The notes beneath the pieces are model-generated. The model had not been told where the DNA came from and searched no databases. It saw only the letters and a list, made by a program, of their open reading frames with translations. A stretch of DNA of 64,000 nucleotides from NCBI GenBank assembly GCA_963702235.1, contig CAVPBZ010000018.1, positions 744,001 through 808,000 of the forward strand. The letters run 5' to 3'. Each line of letters opens with the position of its first letter. The first letter of the stretch is position 1. Both the position numbers and the translations under genes were made by a program. Positions 15,528 to 26,700 of the stretch are shown piece after piece. The DNA comes from PALSA-505 sp963702235. Lineage in GTDB: Bacteria > Actinomycetota > Actinomycetes > Streptosporangiales > Streptosporangiaceae.

Positions 15528-17027
15528 CTATCCGGCACCCTCGTCGCCGCCCGCGCCGGCCCCGGCCAGCCGGCCGCCCGGCCGCGGCGGCCGGGCGCCG
15601 CGGGCCGGCATCGTGGCCGCGGCGTCGGCGTCGCGGATCGTCAGCGCGACCAGCACGGCGGCCACGTCCACGCCGGCGGCGACCAGGAACGCCACGTGGT
15701 AGGCGAGCAGGTTCGGGACGACCCGGCCGCCGGCCACGTGCCTGGCGCCAACCGCGACCACCACGGTGGTCAGCGCCGCCACGCCGATCGCGCCGCCGAG
15801 CTGGCGGCCGGCATTGAACAGGGTCGAGGCCCGCCCGGTGGCGGCCGGTGAGATCGTGGCGAAGGCCGCCGCCTGGCTGGGCACGAAGACCTGCCCCTGC
15901 GCCAGGCCCATCACGAACATGAGCAGCCGCATCCACCACAGGCTCGTGTGGGCCCCGACCAGGGCCATCAGCGCGATCGACACCACCACGCCGGCCAGCC
16001 CCAGCGCGATGTGACGGCGCGGCCCCAGCCGCGGGTACAGCACCCGGCTGGCCACCTGGGCGCCGGCCATCACGCCGAACGCCTCGGGGAAGATGCTCAG
16101 CCCCGAGCTGAGCGCGGACAGGCCCCGGCCGTCCTGGAAGAACAGCGAGGCCAGGTACAGCGTGCCGATGAACGCCACCGAGCCCAGGACCATCACCGCA
16201 CAGCACGACCGGAACAGCCGGTTGCCCAGCAGCCGCAGGTCGATCAGCGGCTGCCGGCGGGCCAGCTCCACCCGGACCAGCACGCCGAGCAGCACCGCGC
16301 CGGCGCAGATGGCCGCCAGCACCGGCGCGGAGTCCCAGCGGCTGACCGGCCCCTCGGATACCCCGTACATCAGCGCGCCGAGCCCGGCGCCCGCCAGCGT
16401 GAACCCGGCCACATCGAACCGGCCGGGCCAGTGCTCGGTGCCGCCGTCCAGGAACAGCAGCCCGAACAGCAGCGCCGCGGCGCCGATCGGCACGTTGACG
16501 TAGAAGACCCAGCGCCACGACGCGTCGGTCACCAGCAGCCCGCCCAGCACCGGGCCCACCGCCGGGGCCAGCGTGGTCGGCACGGTCAGCAGGCCGGCCA
16601 TCCGGATCCGGTCCGCGGGCGGGAACACGCGCAGCAGCATGGCCAGCCCGACCGGCGCGAGCATGCCGCCGCCGGCGCCCTGCAGGACGCGGAAGATCTC
16701 GAGCGCGGGCAGCGACCAGGCCGCGCCGCACAGCGCGGATGCCCCGGTGAACACCACGACCGCGGTGAGCAGCACCCGCTTGCCGCCGAACCTGTCCCCC
16801 AGCCACCCGGAGGCGGGGATGAACACGGCCAGGCTGACCAGGTAGTAGATGGCGACCGTGTTGACCGAGGTCGCCGCGACGTGAAAATGACGGCCCAGCG
16901 TGGGCAGCGCGGCGTTGACGATCGTCGCGTCGAGAATGGTCATGAACATCGCGCCGACGTACACGACGCTGACGGCAGCCCGCTGGCTGATCAGGGCAGC
17001 CGGGCCCGTTTTCCGCCGTTTCAGCAC
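15528..17027 (-). CDS. DHA2-type (14-TM) MFS drug efflux transporter
   Basis: About 499 residues with many hydrophobic helices. Motif A-like GDRFGGKR follows helix 2, motif C-like TLAPAVGPVLGGLL lies in helix 5, and the first helix carries LDATIVNAALP, which is typical of DHA2 drug:H+ antiporters. It probably exports a hydrophobic toxic compound. The start at GTG 17027 (LKRRKTGPAAL) is a choice; there is no clear ribosome site. Divergent from a GNAT gene. The tail is proline/glycine rich. Confidence 0.88.
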   Translation of the reverse strand: MLKRRKTGPAALISQRAAVSVVYVGAMFMTILDATIVNAALPTLGRHFHVAATSVNTVAIYYLVSLAVFIPASGWLGDRFGGKRVLLTAVVVFTGASALCGAAWSLPALEIFRVLQGAGGGMLAPVGLAMLLRVFPPADRIRMAGLLTVPTTLAPAVGPVLGGLLVTDASWRWVFYVNVPIGAAALLFGLLFLDGGTEHWPGRFDVAGFTLAGAGLGALMYGVSEGPVSRWDSAPVLAAICAGAVLLGVLVRVELARRQPLIDLRLLGNRLFRSCCAVMVLGSVAFIGTLYLASLFFQDGRGLSALSSGLSIFPEAFGVMAGAQVASRVLYPRLGPRRHIALGLAGVVVSIALMALVGAHTSLWWMRLLMFVMGLAQGQVFVPSQAAAFATISPAATGRASTLFNAGRQLGGAIGVAALTTVVVAVGARHVAGGRVVPNLLAYHVAFLVAAGVDVAAVLVALTIRDADAAATMPARGARPPRPGGRLAGAGAGGDEGAG

Positions 17028-17125
17028 GCAGCCATGCAACCATGCCCCCCCCGGCGGGCACCCGCGGCGGGACATCGGCGGGCCGTCGCGGCACGCACGT
17101 GCGTGGCGTCCTAACATGTCCGGTC

Positions 17126-17656
17126 ATGGATGATCGGGTGGTGCTGCGTCCGGTGGTTGAGGACGACCTCGTCGTGCTCGAGCGGCTGACCAACAGCCCG
17201 GAAGGCGCCGCGCCGCACGAGTGGCACGGCTGGCACGATCCACACGTCTGGCGGCACCGGTGGATGGAGAACGGCCTGCTCGGCTCCGCCGGCGGGACGC
17301 TGATGGTGGCCCGCGGCGCCGACGTGCTCGGCTTCGTGAACTGGCGGCAGGTTCCCACCGGCCAGAACTCCTCCTGCTGGGAGATCGGCATCGGCCTGGT
17401 GCCCGAGGCCCGCGGCCGCGGGCTCGGCACGCTGGCCCAGCGGCTGCTGGTCCGCTACCTGTTCGCGCACACCCAGGCGAACAGGATCCAGGCCGGAACC
17501 GAGATCACCAACGTCGCCGAGCAGCGGTCGCTGGAGAAGGCCGGCTTCACCAGGGAGGGCGTGGCGCGCGGCGCGGCGTTCCGCAACGGGCAGTGGCGCG
17601 ACGGGGTGCTGTACAGCGTGCTGCGCGACGAGGTCGACCTCGACGCCGGCCCCTGA
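17126..17656 (+). CDS. GNAT family N-acetyltransferase
   Basis: 176 residues, beginning MDDRVVLRPVVEDDL. The acetyl-CoA binding segment GIGLVPEARGRGLGTLAQRLL has the RGRGLG pattern, and ANRIQAGTEITNVAEQRSLEKAGF is the RimJ/RimL-type C-terminal motif. Substrate unknown. ATG at 17126; an upstream in-frame extension lies across the divergent transporter's promoter region and is not credible as coding. Confidence 0.87.
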   Translation: MDDRVVLRPVVEDDLVVLERLTNSPEGAAPHEWHGWHDPHVWRHRWMENGLLGSAGGTLMVARGADVLGFVNWRQVPTGQNSSCWEIGIGLVPEARGRGLGTLAQRLLVRYLFAHTQANRIQAGTEITNVAEQRSLEKAGFTREGVARGAAFRNGQWRDGVLYSVLRDEVDLDAGP

Positions 17657-17727
17657 TCTCGCGGTAGTCACCGGCTGGCCTTACGGTGGTCGAGGACCAC
17701 GAGCGCACGGGCAGCCGCGGAGGCTTC

Positions 17728-19014
<1,287 letters not shown>

Positions 19015-19017
19015 CCT

Positions 19018-19130
19018 GCGGGGGCTCCGCCCCCGCATGCCCCCACCTGCGGGGGCTCCGCCCCCGCATGCCCCCGGACCCCCGCACGCGGCCGCGGGAA
19101 ATTCCAAACCTGCGGGGGCTCCGCCCCCGC
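19018..19130 (+). repeat. Three copies of a GCGGGGGCTCCGCCCCCGC hairpin
   Basis: Identical 19-bp palindromic units at 19018-19036, 19049-19067 and 19112-19130, each an 8-bp GC stem with a TCC loop. The first two sit in a longer 31-bp direct repeat ending CATGCCCCC. They follow the citrate synthase stop and probably terminate transcription; they could also be a dispersed palindromic element. Confidence 0.85.
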
Positions 19131-19137
19131 GAAAAAT

Positions 19138-19163
19138 AACTAGTTGCCATCAAGCAACTAGTT
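19138..19163. promoter_or_regulatory. Operator-like palindrome over the promoter of the MFS gene
   Basis: Perfect 10-bp arms AACTAGTTGC (19138-19147) and GCAACTAGTT (19154-19163) with a 6-bp spacer. Just downstream is TAAGCT (19169-19174), 8 nt before the GTG start, which suggests a leaderless mRNA. The palindrome would cover the -35 region, as expected for a TetR- or MarR-type repressor site. No such regulator gene is adjacent. Confidence 0.65.
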
Positions 19164-19182
19164 GCGGGTAAGCTGTCGAGAC

Positions 19183-21018
19183 GTGGCAGGTGATCCGGGG
19201 GGCGGGGGCGACCGCTACAAGTGGGTAGCGCTCTCCAACACCACGCTCAGCATGACGATGGCGACCATCGACGCCTCCATCGTGATCATCGCGATGCCTG
19301 CCATCTTCCGCGGCATCCACCTGGACCCGCTCACCCCCGGCAATGTCAGCTACCTGCTCTGGATGATCATCGGCTACCTGCTGGTGCAGTCCGTGCTCGT
19401 GGTCACGCTGGGCCGGCTGGGCGACATGTTCGGCCGGGTGCGCATCTACAACCTGGGCTTCGTCGTCTTCACCCTCGCCTCGATCGCGCTGTCGCTGGAT
19501 CCGCTGCTCGGCTCCGGCGGCGCGCTGTGGCTGATCCTGTGGCGGTGCGGGCAGGCGTTCGGCGGCGCGATGCTGATGGCCAACGCGGCCGCGATCCTGA
19601 CCGACGCGTTCCCGGCAGGCCAGCGCGGGATGGCGCTGGGCATCAACCAGATCGCCGGCATCTCCGGCCAGTTCGTCGGGCTGCTGCTCGGCGGCGTGCT
19701 GGCCGCCTGGGACTGGCGCTCGGTGTTCTGGGTGAACGTGCCGATCGGCGTGTTCGGGACGATCTGGTCCTACCGCAGCCTGCGCGAGCCAGCCACGGCC
19801 CGGCGGCGGGCGAAGATCGACTGGCTGGGCAATGTCACGTTCGCGGCCGGCGCCAGCAGCCTGCTGGTCGCGATCACCTACGGCATCCAGCCGTACGGCG
19901 GGCACGCGACCGGCTGGACGAACCCGTGGGTGATCTCCGGGCTGGCCGGCGGCGTGGCCATGCTGGCGCTGTTCTGCGTCATCGAGACCAAGATCGCCGA
20001 GCCGATGTTCCAGATGGGCCTGTTCAAGATCCGGGCGTTCGCGGCCGGCAACGCGGCCAGCCTGCTCGGCGCGATCGCCCGCGGCGGGCTGCAGTTCATG
20101 CTGGTCATCTGGCTGGCCGGCATCTGGCTGCCGCTGCACGGTTACGACTACGTGATCACGCCGCTGTGGGCCGGCATCTACATGCTGCCGCTCACCGCGG
20201 GCTTCCTGATCGCCGGCCCGGTGTCTGGCTGGCTGTCCGACCGGTACGGCCCGCGGCCGTTCGCCACCGCCGGCCTGCTGGTCGCCGCCGCGGCGTTCAC
20301 CGGCCTGATGCTGCTGCCAGTGGACTTCAGCTACTGGCAGTTCGCGGCGCTGATCTTCTTCAACGGGATCGGCTCCGGGCTGTTCGCCTCGCCGAACACC
20401 TCGGCCATCATGAGCGCCGTCCCGGCCCGGCACCGCGGCTCGGCCTCGGGCATGCGGGCCACCTTCCAGAACTCCGGCATGTCGCTGTCCATCGGCATCT
20501 TCTTCTCGCTGATGATCGCCGGGCTGGCCGCGACACTCCCCCGCACGCTGTCCAGCGGGCTGCGGTCGCAGGGCGTGCCCGCCGCGGTCGCCGCGCACGT
20601 CGCCCACCTGCCGCCGGTCAGCACGATGTTCGCCGCGCTGCTCGGCTACAACCCCGTGCACCACCTGCTCGCGCCCAGCGGCGTGCTGTCCCGGCTGCCG
20701 CAGCACAACATCGCCGTGCTCACCGGCAAGCAGTTCTTCCCGCACCTGATCTCGGGGCCGTTCCACCACGGCCTGATCATCGTGTTCACCGCGGCCGCGG
20801 CCATGTCGGTCATCGGCGCGGTGATCTCGCTGCTGCGCGGCAAGCAGTTCTACTACGCCGAGCCCGGCGACGGCGGCACGCCGCGCTCTGCCGCCGCCGC
20901 TGCGCTCGTCCCGGCCCCGAGCCCGATGACCCCGAACGGGCACGGGCCGGCCCAGCCCGCGGACGCCGGGCGTCCCGGGCGTCCCGGGCGCACTCCCCCG
21001 ACCGCGGAAACCGGCTGA
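19183..21018 (+). CDS. DHA2-type MFS transporter with long C-terminal tail
   Basis: About 611 residues. The first helix has IDASIVIIAMPAIF, motif A appears as GRLGDMFGRVRIYN, and motif C-like MALGINQIAGISGQFVGLLLGG is in helix 5. The protein then has 14 predicted membrane helices, a large extracytoplasmic loop around LPPVSTMFAALLGYNPVHHLL, and a proline-rich cytoplasmic tail. A proton-driven efflux pump; substrate unknown. GTG at 19183 is chosen from the probable leaderless promoter. Regulated by the palindrome at 19138-19163. Confidence 0.87.
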   Translation: MAGDPGGGGDRYKWVALSNTTLSMTMATIDASIVIIAMPAIFRGIHLDPLTPGNVSYLLWMIIGYLLVQSVLVVTLGRLGDMFGRVRIYNLGFVVFTLASIALSLDPLLGSGGALWLILWRCGQAFGGAMLMANAAAILTDAFPAGQRGMALGINQIAGISGQFVGLLLGGVLAAWDWRSVFWVNVPIGVFGTIWSYRSLREPATARRRAKIDWLGNVTFAAGASSLLVAITYGIQPYGGHATGWTNPWVISGLAGGVAMLALFCVIETKIAEPMFQMGLFKIRAFAAGNAASLLGAIARGGLQFMLVIWLAGIWLPLHGYDYVITPLWAGIYMLPLTAGFLIAGPVSGWLSDRYGPRPFATAGLLVAAAAFTGLMLLPVDFSYWQFAALIFFNGIGSGLFASPNTSAIMSAVPARHRGSASGMRATFQNSGMSLSIGIFFSLMIAGLAATLPRTLSSGLRSQGVPAAVAAHVAHLPPVSTMFAALLGYNPVHHLLAPSGVLSRLPQHNIAVLTGKQFFPHLISGPFHHGLIIVFTAAAAMSVIGAVISLLRGKQFYYAEPGDGGTPRSAAAAALVPAPSPMTPNGHGPAQPADAGRPGRPGRTPPTAETG

Positions 21019-21180
21019 GCGAGCCCGCCGGCCCCCCTTCAAGATCGACGGAAGTTCGCATGTCACCTGATCCACGCGATGTTCCATCGATCATGCGCGG
21101 ATTCTGGCACCCACCGGCCCGGGCTGGGCTGCCGCCGAACCGTTGAAGCTGCCGGGCGGCCGCAGTACGTTGTGGGGCGT

Positions 21181-21205
21181 TTAGTTAGGATCCTTTCCTT
21201 ACTAA
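21181..21205. promoter_or_regulatory. ROK-type operator box 1
   Basis: TTAGTTAGGATCC followed by TTTCCTTACTAA, a palindrome matching the boxes around the ROK repressor gene at 18 of 21 central positions. It ends 13 bp before the start of the secreted protein at 21219, immediately before its AGAGGAGA ribosome site. Confidence 0.7.
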
Positions 21206-21218
21206 AAGAGGAGACCGC

Positions 21219-21794
21219 ATGAGACTAGCGAAGCTCAGGCTCAGCGAGCGTTTCCTGGTTCTAGGCGTCGGGCTCGCCGCGCCGGCAGCCGTGATCGCGG
21301 CGATGCTGGCGCCGGGCACCGCACACGCCAGGGTGGCCCGCACCGCCACCTCGGTCACTGACTACGTGACGTTCTACGGGTACGTGGACAACTCCCCGCC
21401 GGGACGGGCCATCGCCCATCCCTGCATCCACAGCCAGGCCGGCGGCACGGGCACCTACAGCGACCCCGTCACCTTCGCCGAGCACATCGACCTGAACGGT
21501 CCGTGGTGCCAGATCATCTACGTGCCGTTCCTGAAGAAGTACTTCATCCACGAGGACCAGTGCAACCCGTGCGGCGGGGTGCCGGACAACCACGTGGACC
21601 TGTGGATGGGCGGCGACTCGGCCTCCACGCACAACCCGGAGAAGAAGGCGCTGCTCGCCTGCGAGAACACCTGGACGAAGCACAGCGCGGTCATCCTCAG
21701 CCCGCCGTCGAACGAGCCGGTGGACACCACGCCGCCGTTCACGCCGCCCGGCACCTGCCACGGCGGGACCGGCGACGGCGCCCGCGGCAGCTAG
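21219..21794 (+). CDS. Secreted protein of unknown function under a ROK box
   Basis: 191 residues with a signal peptide (LVLGVGLAAPAAVIAAMLAPGTAHA). The mature part carries TFYGYVDNSPPG...AHPCIH, GTYSDPVTFA, YVPFLKKYFIHEDQC, NPCGG and HVDLWMGG. The Gly/Asp/Cys spacing and the 'PVTFA...YVPFLKKYFIHED' pattern look like a double-psi beta-barrel-type secreted domain (inference). No catalytic assignment is possible. ATG at 21219. The upstream box is the same palindrome found at the chitosanolytic genes, so it is probably induced by the same sugar. Confidence 0.75.
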   Translation: MRLAKLRLSERFLVLGVGLAAPAAVIAAMLAPGTAHARVARTATSVTDYVTFYGYVDNSPPGRAIAHPCIHSQAGGTGTYSDPVTFAEHIDLNGPWCQIIYVPFLKKYFIHEDQCNPCGGVPDNHVDLWMGGDSASTHNPEKKALLACENTWTKHSAVILSPPSNEPVDTTPPFTPPGTCHGGTGDGARGS

Positions 21795-21980
21795 GCCAGC
21801 GGTAACAGTTAGCGCTTTGCTCTCGGGATGTCCCATCGGCCACTGGCCGTTGCCCGGGACGACGGTGAAGTCGGCGACGAAGGAGGCCACATCGCCCGCG
21901 TCTGGTAGAACAGATAGCGGGGAGTAACCGCCGGCGGACGGGCGGCTCGCTGGGGACTCTCTGCGGACGAGGGAGCACTC

Positions 21981-22544
21981 GTGACAGTCCCGCGCGGGCG
22001 GCTGGCCGCCGCGCTGACGCCCATCCTGATCGGCGTGGTGGCGGCCGTCATCGCGGGCGCCGCCCCGCAGCCTTCGGCCCGCACCGCTAGCCTGCCGGGC
22101 GTGGTCGTGCTCAATTGCCTGGGCAAGCAGCAGGTCCAGCCGGGCCAGATTGTCCTGGCCTGTGCTGACGGTGGTGCCTACCTGTCCGGGCTGCACTGGA
22201 CCTCCTGGCAGTCCGTGGCCCGGGGGTCCGGGCTCTGGCGGATCAACGACTGCACGCCGTACTGCGCCCGGGGCACATTCCACCGCTTCCCCGCCATCGT
22301 GACGCTGCGGCGCCTGGAGCCGTTGCCCGGGCGCCATGGCGTGCGCCACTACACCAGCATCACGATCGCACTGCCGGGCCGGCACTGCTACACGGCGGGC
22401 GGCGCGCGGACGTGCTACCCGGCCAGCTACACCGGGATTTTGTGGAGCATCACGAAATCGGGTCTCCCGATCAACCCGGGCGCCGGACCGCCGGCAGGAA
22501 GCACCACGAAGCCCGTCCCGCCGGTGAGAGACCTGGTCGTCTGA
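21981..22544 (+). CDS. Secreted or membrane-anchored hypothetical protein
   Basis: 187 residues. A hydrophobic N-terminal segment (ALTPILIGVVAAVIAGAAP) is followed by a mature domain with cysteines (VLNCLG, DCTPYCARG, CYTAGGARTCYPASY) and aromatic residues (LHWTSWQS). Unrecognised family. GTG at 21981 with GAGGGAG upstream. Its 3' end faces the GH18 gene across a hairpin. No ROK box is seen in front of it. Confidence 0.65.
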   Translation: MTVPRGRLAAALTPILIGVVAAVIAGAAPQPSARTASLPGVVVLNCLGKQQVQPGQIVLACADGGAYLSGLHWTSWQSVARGSGLWRINDCTPYCARGTFHRFPAIVTLRRLEPLPGRHGVRHYTSITIALPGRHCYTAGGARTCYPASYTGILWSITKSGLPINPGAGPPAGSTTKPVPPVRDLVV

Positions 22545-22593
22545 CGACGGCCACCCGACCCTGGTAGCCGTAACCCAGCCAACCAACCCGCTG

Positions 22594-22635
22594 CCCGGCC
22601 CGGCCACGGCCGGCCACCCAGCCGGCCGGGCCCGG
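22594..22635. terminator. Candidate bidirectional terminator
   Basis: CCCGGCCCGGCC (22594-22605) pairs with GGCCGGGCCCGG (22624-22635) with one mismatch around an 18-nt loop that can itself pair. It lies between convergent genes. Confidence 0.4.
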
Positions 22636-23742
22636 TCAGCCGGTGAAGTGCTCGAGAAGGTGGCTGAAGGCCCAGGGTGACTGCTTGATGCCGGAGCAGG
22701 TGTTGCTGTCGGTCGTGCCGGGGCAGCCGCCGTTGTCGCGCTGGATCGCCCAGATCGACAGCAGGCTCATGTGCTCGTGCCCGGCGAACTTGAGCACTTG
22801 CGCCGCCCCGGCCAGCCAGGTGGTCTCGATCTTGCCCCGGTCGTCGATGCCGGGCAGCAGGGTCATCCCCTCCAGCCGCCACAGCTGCCCCGCGGTGTCC
22901 CGGGGATAGAGCCCGGCCAGCTGGTTGTGCAGGTTGAGCGCGGCACTCATCGCCGCGGCCGGCATGTCCACCTGGCCCTCGTGGGTCTGGTAGTAGTCGA
23001 AGGTCATGATGTTGACCACGCCGACGTGCACGCCGTCGGCGATGGCGTTCTGCAGCACGTGCAGCCCGTTCGGATCGAGGCCGTACGGCTCGACCGGCAC
23101 GGTGAAGTCGACCTGCAGGGTGACACCGCGGGCCGCCGCCCAGGACTGGGCCATGGCGATCGCCTGGTTGCGGCGGCTGATGCCCGCCGTGTTGTTCAGC
23201 GACTTGTCCTCGACGTCCATGTCCAGCCGGGTCACGTGGTACTTGCTGACCAGCAGCTCGTAGGCAGCGGCGATCTTGCTCACGCTGGTGCAGGAGTCGG
23301 CGATCTCGGTGCCGCCGTTGTCGGCGCTGTAGCCGCCGAATGACGGGATCACGTCGCCGCCGGTGCGGCGCAGCGCGGCGATCTGGCCCAGGTAGTGCCC
23401 GGCCGACAGCGGCTGCCTGGCGTTGCCGTTCCACGTGGCCGTGCACGATCCCTTCGCCGCCGCCTGGATGAACGCGAGCGTGAGGTAGCGCGCGCCGGAC
23501 TGCCGGGCGACCTGGGAGATGCTGCTGGGCAGGTAGGCCTCGAAGTACGGCGCGTAGACCTGCGCCGGGATCGGGGTCCGGGCCGGGGCGGCGGCCCGGC
23601 CTGCTGATGCGGCCGACGCCGCGGTCCCGGTCCAGGCGGACCCGGCCAGGGCGGACCCGGCCAGGGCGGCGGCAGCGGCCAGGGTCAGGACCCGGGCGCG
23701 GGCAGGGGCATAGGGACGCGGGCGCGGAAACCGGAATCTCAC
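22636..23742 (-). CDS. Secreted GH18 chitinase-like glycoside hydrolase
   Basis: 368 residues. The signal peptide is rich in Ala (VLTLAAAAALAGSALAGSAW). The catalytic barrel contains the GH18 core as TRLDMDVED, giving the DxDxE acid-base pair, and VIPSFGGYSAD as the SxGG motif. MTFDYYQTHEGQVDM supplies the MTYD-like substrate motif. It should hydrolyse chitin or related beta-1,4-aminosugar chains with retention. GTG at 23742 with AAGGAG 5 nt upstream. It lies 57 bp downstream of the GH2 gene on the same strand and probably shares its ROK-controlled promoter. Confidence 0.88.
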   Translation of the reverse strand: MRFRFPRPRPYAPARARVLTLAAAAALAGSALAGSAWTGTAASAASAGRAAAPARTPIPAQVYAPYFEAYLPSSISQVARQSGARYLTLAFIQAAAKGSCTATWNGNARQPLSAGHYLGQIAALRRTGGDVIPSFGGYSADNGGTEIADSCTSVSKIAAAYELLVSKYHVTRLDMDVEDKSLNNTAGISRRNQAIAMAQSWAAARGVTLQVDFTVPVEPYGLDPNGLHVLQNAIADGVHVGVVNIMTFDYYQTHEGQVDMPAAAMSAALNLHNQLAGLYPRDTAGQLWRLEGMTLLPGIDDRGKIETTWLAGAAQVLKFAGHEHMSLLSIWAIQRDNGGCPGTTDSNTCSGIKQSPWAFSHLLEHFTG

Positions 23743-23799
23743 GAGGGCTCCTTCTGGGTGGTCACGAGAGGGTCGGCGGCCGGCGCCGTGCGGGACCGG

Positions 23800-26700
23800 T
23801 CACGGCGCGGGGGCGGGGATGTCGCGGGCGGCCACATTCCAGCCGGACAGGCTGATCACCGGGGTGGCGCCGTGCAGGTCAGCGGCGCTGTAGCTGACCG
23901 TGAGCGTCTGCGTCTGGCCCGGCCACAGCGTGATGTCGTTGCCGGCCCAGGTGGACGACGCCAGCTCGCTCCCGCCGGGCAGCACGCGGCCGCTGCGGGT
24001 GCCGCGCCGGACGTCAGCGCGCAGGAAGAAGGCGGCCGCCTGGCGGGAGGAAATGTTCGTGATCGTCACCCTGGTGACCCAGGCCCGGGCCGGGACTGCT
24101 GCCCCGCCCGGCCCGAGCTGCCGCGAGGTGACCGCCCGCGCCCGGACCGCCGCGGCGGGCAGCGAACTCAGCGCGCGCAGGTTCGCGTACGAGGTCATCG
24201 TGGCCTGCGGGTTGCCCAGGGTCTTGGGCCAGTCCGGCACGTCTGGCTGGGTGGACAGCCAGTAGACGTTGTTGTCGAGCAGCGCCCCGTGCCGCCGCAG
24301 CAGCAGCTGCGCGAAGTAGACCTGGGCCGGCGCAGGCGCGCTGGTCGCGGGCGGCACCCGCAGCCGCCCGAGGTCATTGCTGACCTGCTGGCTGGCCAGC
24401 GTGACCGGCCCGGCCCGCAGATCCTGCAGCCGGCGCCCCGCCAGGCTGTACACCCTGGCCTCGAGCGACAGCCCGGCCTGCCGCGTGCCGGTCAGGTTGT
24501 CCACGCCCACGGCGTGGGTGTCCAGCGCGTAGAACGCGTGCAGGCTCCGGTTGGCCTCCTGCGCGCCGAAGTAGCTGCCGGCCTGGTCGCCGTCGCTGTT
24601 GTAGAGGTTCCAGAGCAGGCTCGGCCAGCCCTTGTTGACCTGCCAGTAGATCGTTCCGGTGGACGGGGTCGGCTTGCTCGTCGAGTGGGCGAGGTAGGCC
24701 TCGAACTGCGCCCGGGTGTTCTCGTAGTCCTGCAGCTGGGCCTTCCGGACGTAGCTGGCCAGGCCCGGCCACGGCCCGTACCGGGCGGCCAGCGCCTGGT
24801 CGAAGTTGAACAGCGTGCCGAACGCGTAGCCGTGATGGCCCGGCTCGTAGTTGGCGTGGTACTGGTTGTAGCCCGGGTTCTTCCACAGCTCGGCCTGATC
24901 GCGCGGCGACATGAACCGGCTGATCGAGTCCAGCGTGGGAACCGTGTCGCCGGCGCTCTGCTCGCTGTCGTAGGCCCACGCGCCGCCGACGTTGGTCCTG
25001 GTCGAGTCGCCGCTCTGGTAGTGGCTGCTGTCGTACCAGTAGCTGGGCGGCACCCAGTCGTAGGGACCCTCCTTCTCCCCCGACGGCCCGAGGACCGGGC
25101 TGCTGTTGTACTCCGCGGAGGAGATGAGCGGATCGCCGAAGCCGGCCTGCCGGAACCCGGCCAGCGACACCTTCTCCTGCCGCGGGGTCGGCGGGTTGTC
25201 GCTCCACTGGAAGCTGAACACGCTCGGGTGGTTGCGCAGCCGCTGGCCCAGGGTCAGCGCGGACAGGCCGAGCACCTTGTAGTCCGCGCTGGTCACGCCC
25301 GGCCCGCCGGACGGCAGCTGCCAGGCGTCGCAGCACTGGTATCCGGCGTTGACCAGGATGCCGGCCCGGTCCATCTGGCTGAAGAAGTCACCGGGCATGA
25401 TGTGACCCTCCAGCCGGAGGGTGTTGAGGCCCAGGTTGCGCAGCAGCACGACCTGCCGCGCGGTGTCAGCCGCCGAGTAGCGCAGGAACAGGTTGGGCGA
25501 GAACCCGCCGCCGCGGACGACGAACCGCCTGCCGTTGATGGTGAACACCCGCGCTCCGGCCGGGGCCTCCGGCGACCGGCCGGTGAGGTACGTGGTCACT
25601 GTCCTGATGCCGAATTGCTCGTGGGTCGAGTTCAGCACCTGCCCGTTCCGGGTAATCCAGGTCACCAGCGTGTACAGCGGCTGGCCGCCCATCTGGTAGG
25701 GCCACCAGACCCGGGGGCGGGTGATCCGGAGCGCGGGATAGGCGGCGGGCTGCAGCGTCACGGTCTGCGTGGCGTGCGCGGGAACGGCCACCAGGCGGCT
25801 GACCACGATGACTGGTCTGCCGTGGTCCGGGGCGGCGATCGCCGCGCTGAACCTGCCCCTTAGCGCCGTGCTCGCCGAGTTGGTGATGTCCGCCGTCACG
25901 GTCAGTGCCGAGCTGGCCAGGCCTGGCGCGTTCTGCTGGATCACGTACGCGTTACCGACGGCGAGCGGGCCGGCCACCTGCAGCTGGACGGGGAACTGGA
26001 TGCCGGTGTTGTTGTCCGGCGGGATTCTGGTTCCAGTCCACGTCGTTGACGGTGAACATCTTGTTGGGGTTGTTCGGCTGCACCTCGATCGCCACGGTGT
26101 TCGTCCCGGGCCGCAGCAGCCTGGTGACGTCAAAGGCGAACCGGGTGTAGGCGCCGGTGACCGTGGCCGGCGTGGCCACCTCGCGCCCGTTGACCCAGAC
26201 GGCGGCCGCGCCAACCACCCCGTTGACGATGAGCTCGGCGCGGCCGCCCTGGTGCAGCCGCGGGGAGAAGTCGGTCCGCCACCACCAGGGCACCGCGAAC
26301 CGCGGGACGGTATCCGGGCCGATCCTGCTCATGTAGCCGAAGCAGGTTTTCATGTTGGCGGAGTAGAAGACGCTCTGCCGGCTGTCGCTGCCCTGGTTCA
26401 CCCGCAGGCCGGGGTGGCCCGGGCAGACGCCGTTCTGCAGCAGGGCCTCGATCTCGGTGCCGGGCGCCCCGGCGTCGTCGTTGGTCACCGGCAGCCATGA
26501 GCCCGCGTCGAACCCCGGCTCGGAGATGGCGGCGCCTGGCTGGGTGGCGGTCGCGCTGCTGGCCACCCGCCAGCCCGCGCCGCCGAGGTTGACAATGTCG
26601 CTGGCGCCGGTATCGGACGGCGCGGCGAGAGCCGCGCGGGCCCGTGCGATCAGGGCAGCGGCCGCCGATCTCGTCCCGGCCGCGCTCCCCCGGCCGGCTC

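Noticed and set aside
15172..17430. Very long antisense reading frame over the DHA2 transporter and K+ channel fragment
   Set aside because: It is an Arg/Gly/Pro/Ala-rich shadow frame caused by high GC; the codon pattern and homologous motifs belong to the annotated frames.
19018..19130. CRISPR-like spacing of three identical repeats
   Set aside because: Units are self-complementary GC hairpins with unequal spacers (12 and 44 bp) and no cas genes; they are terminator-like.
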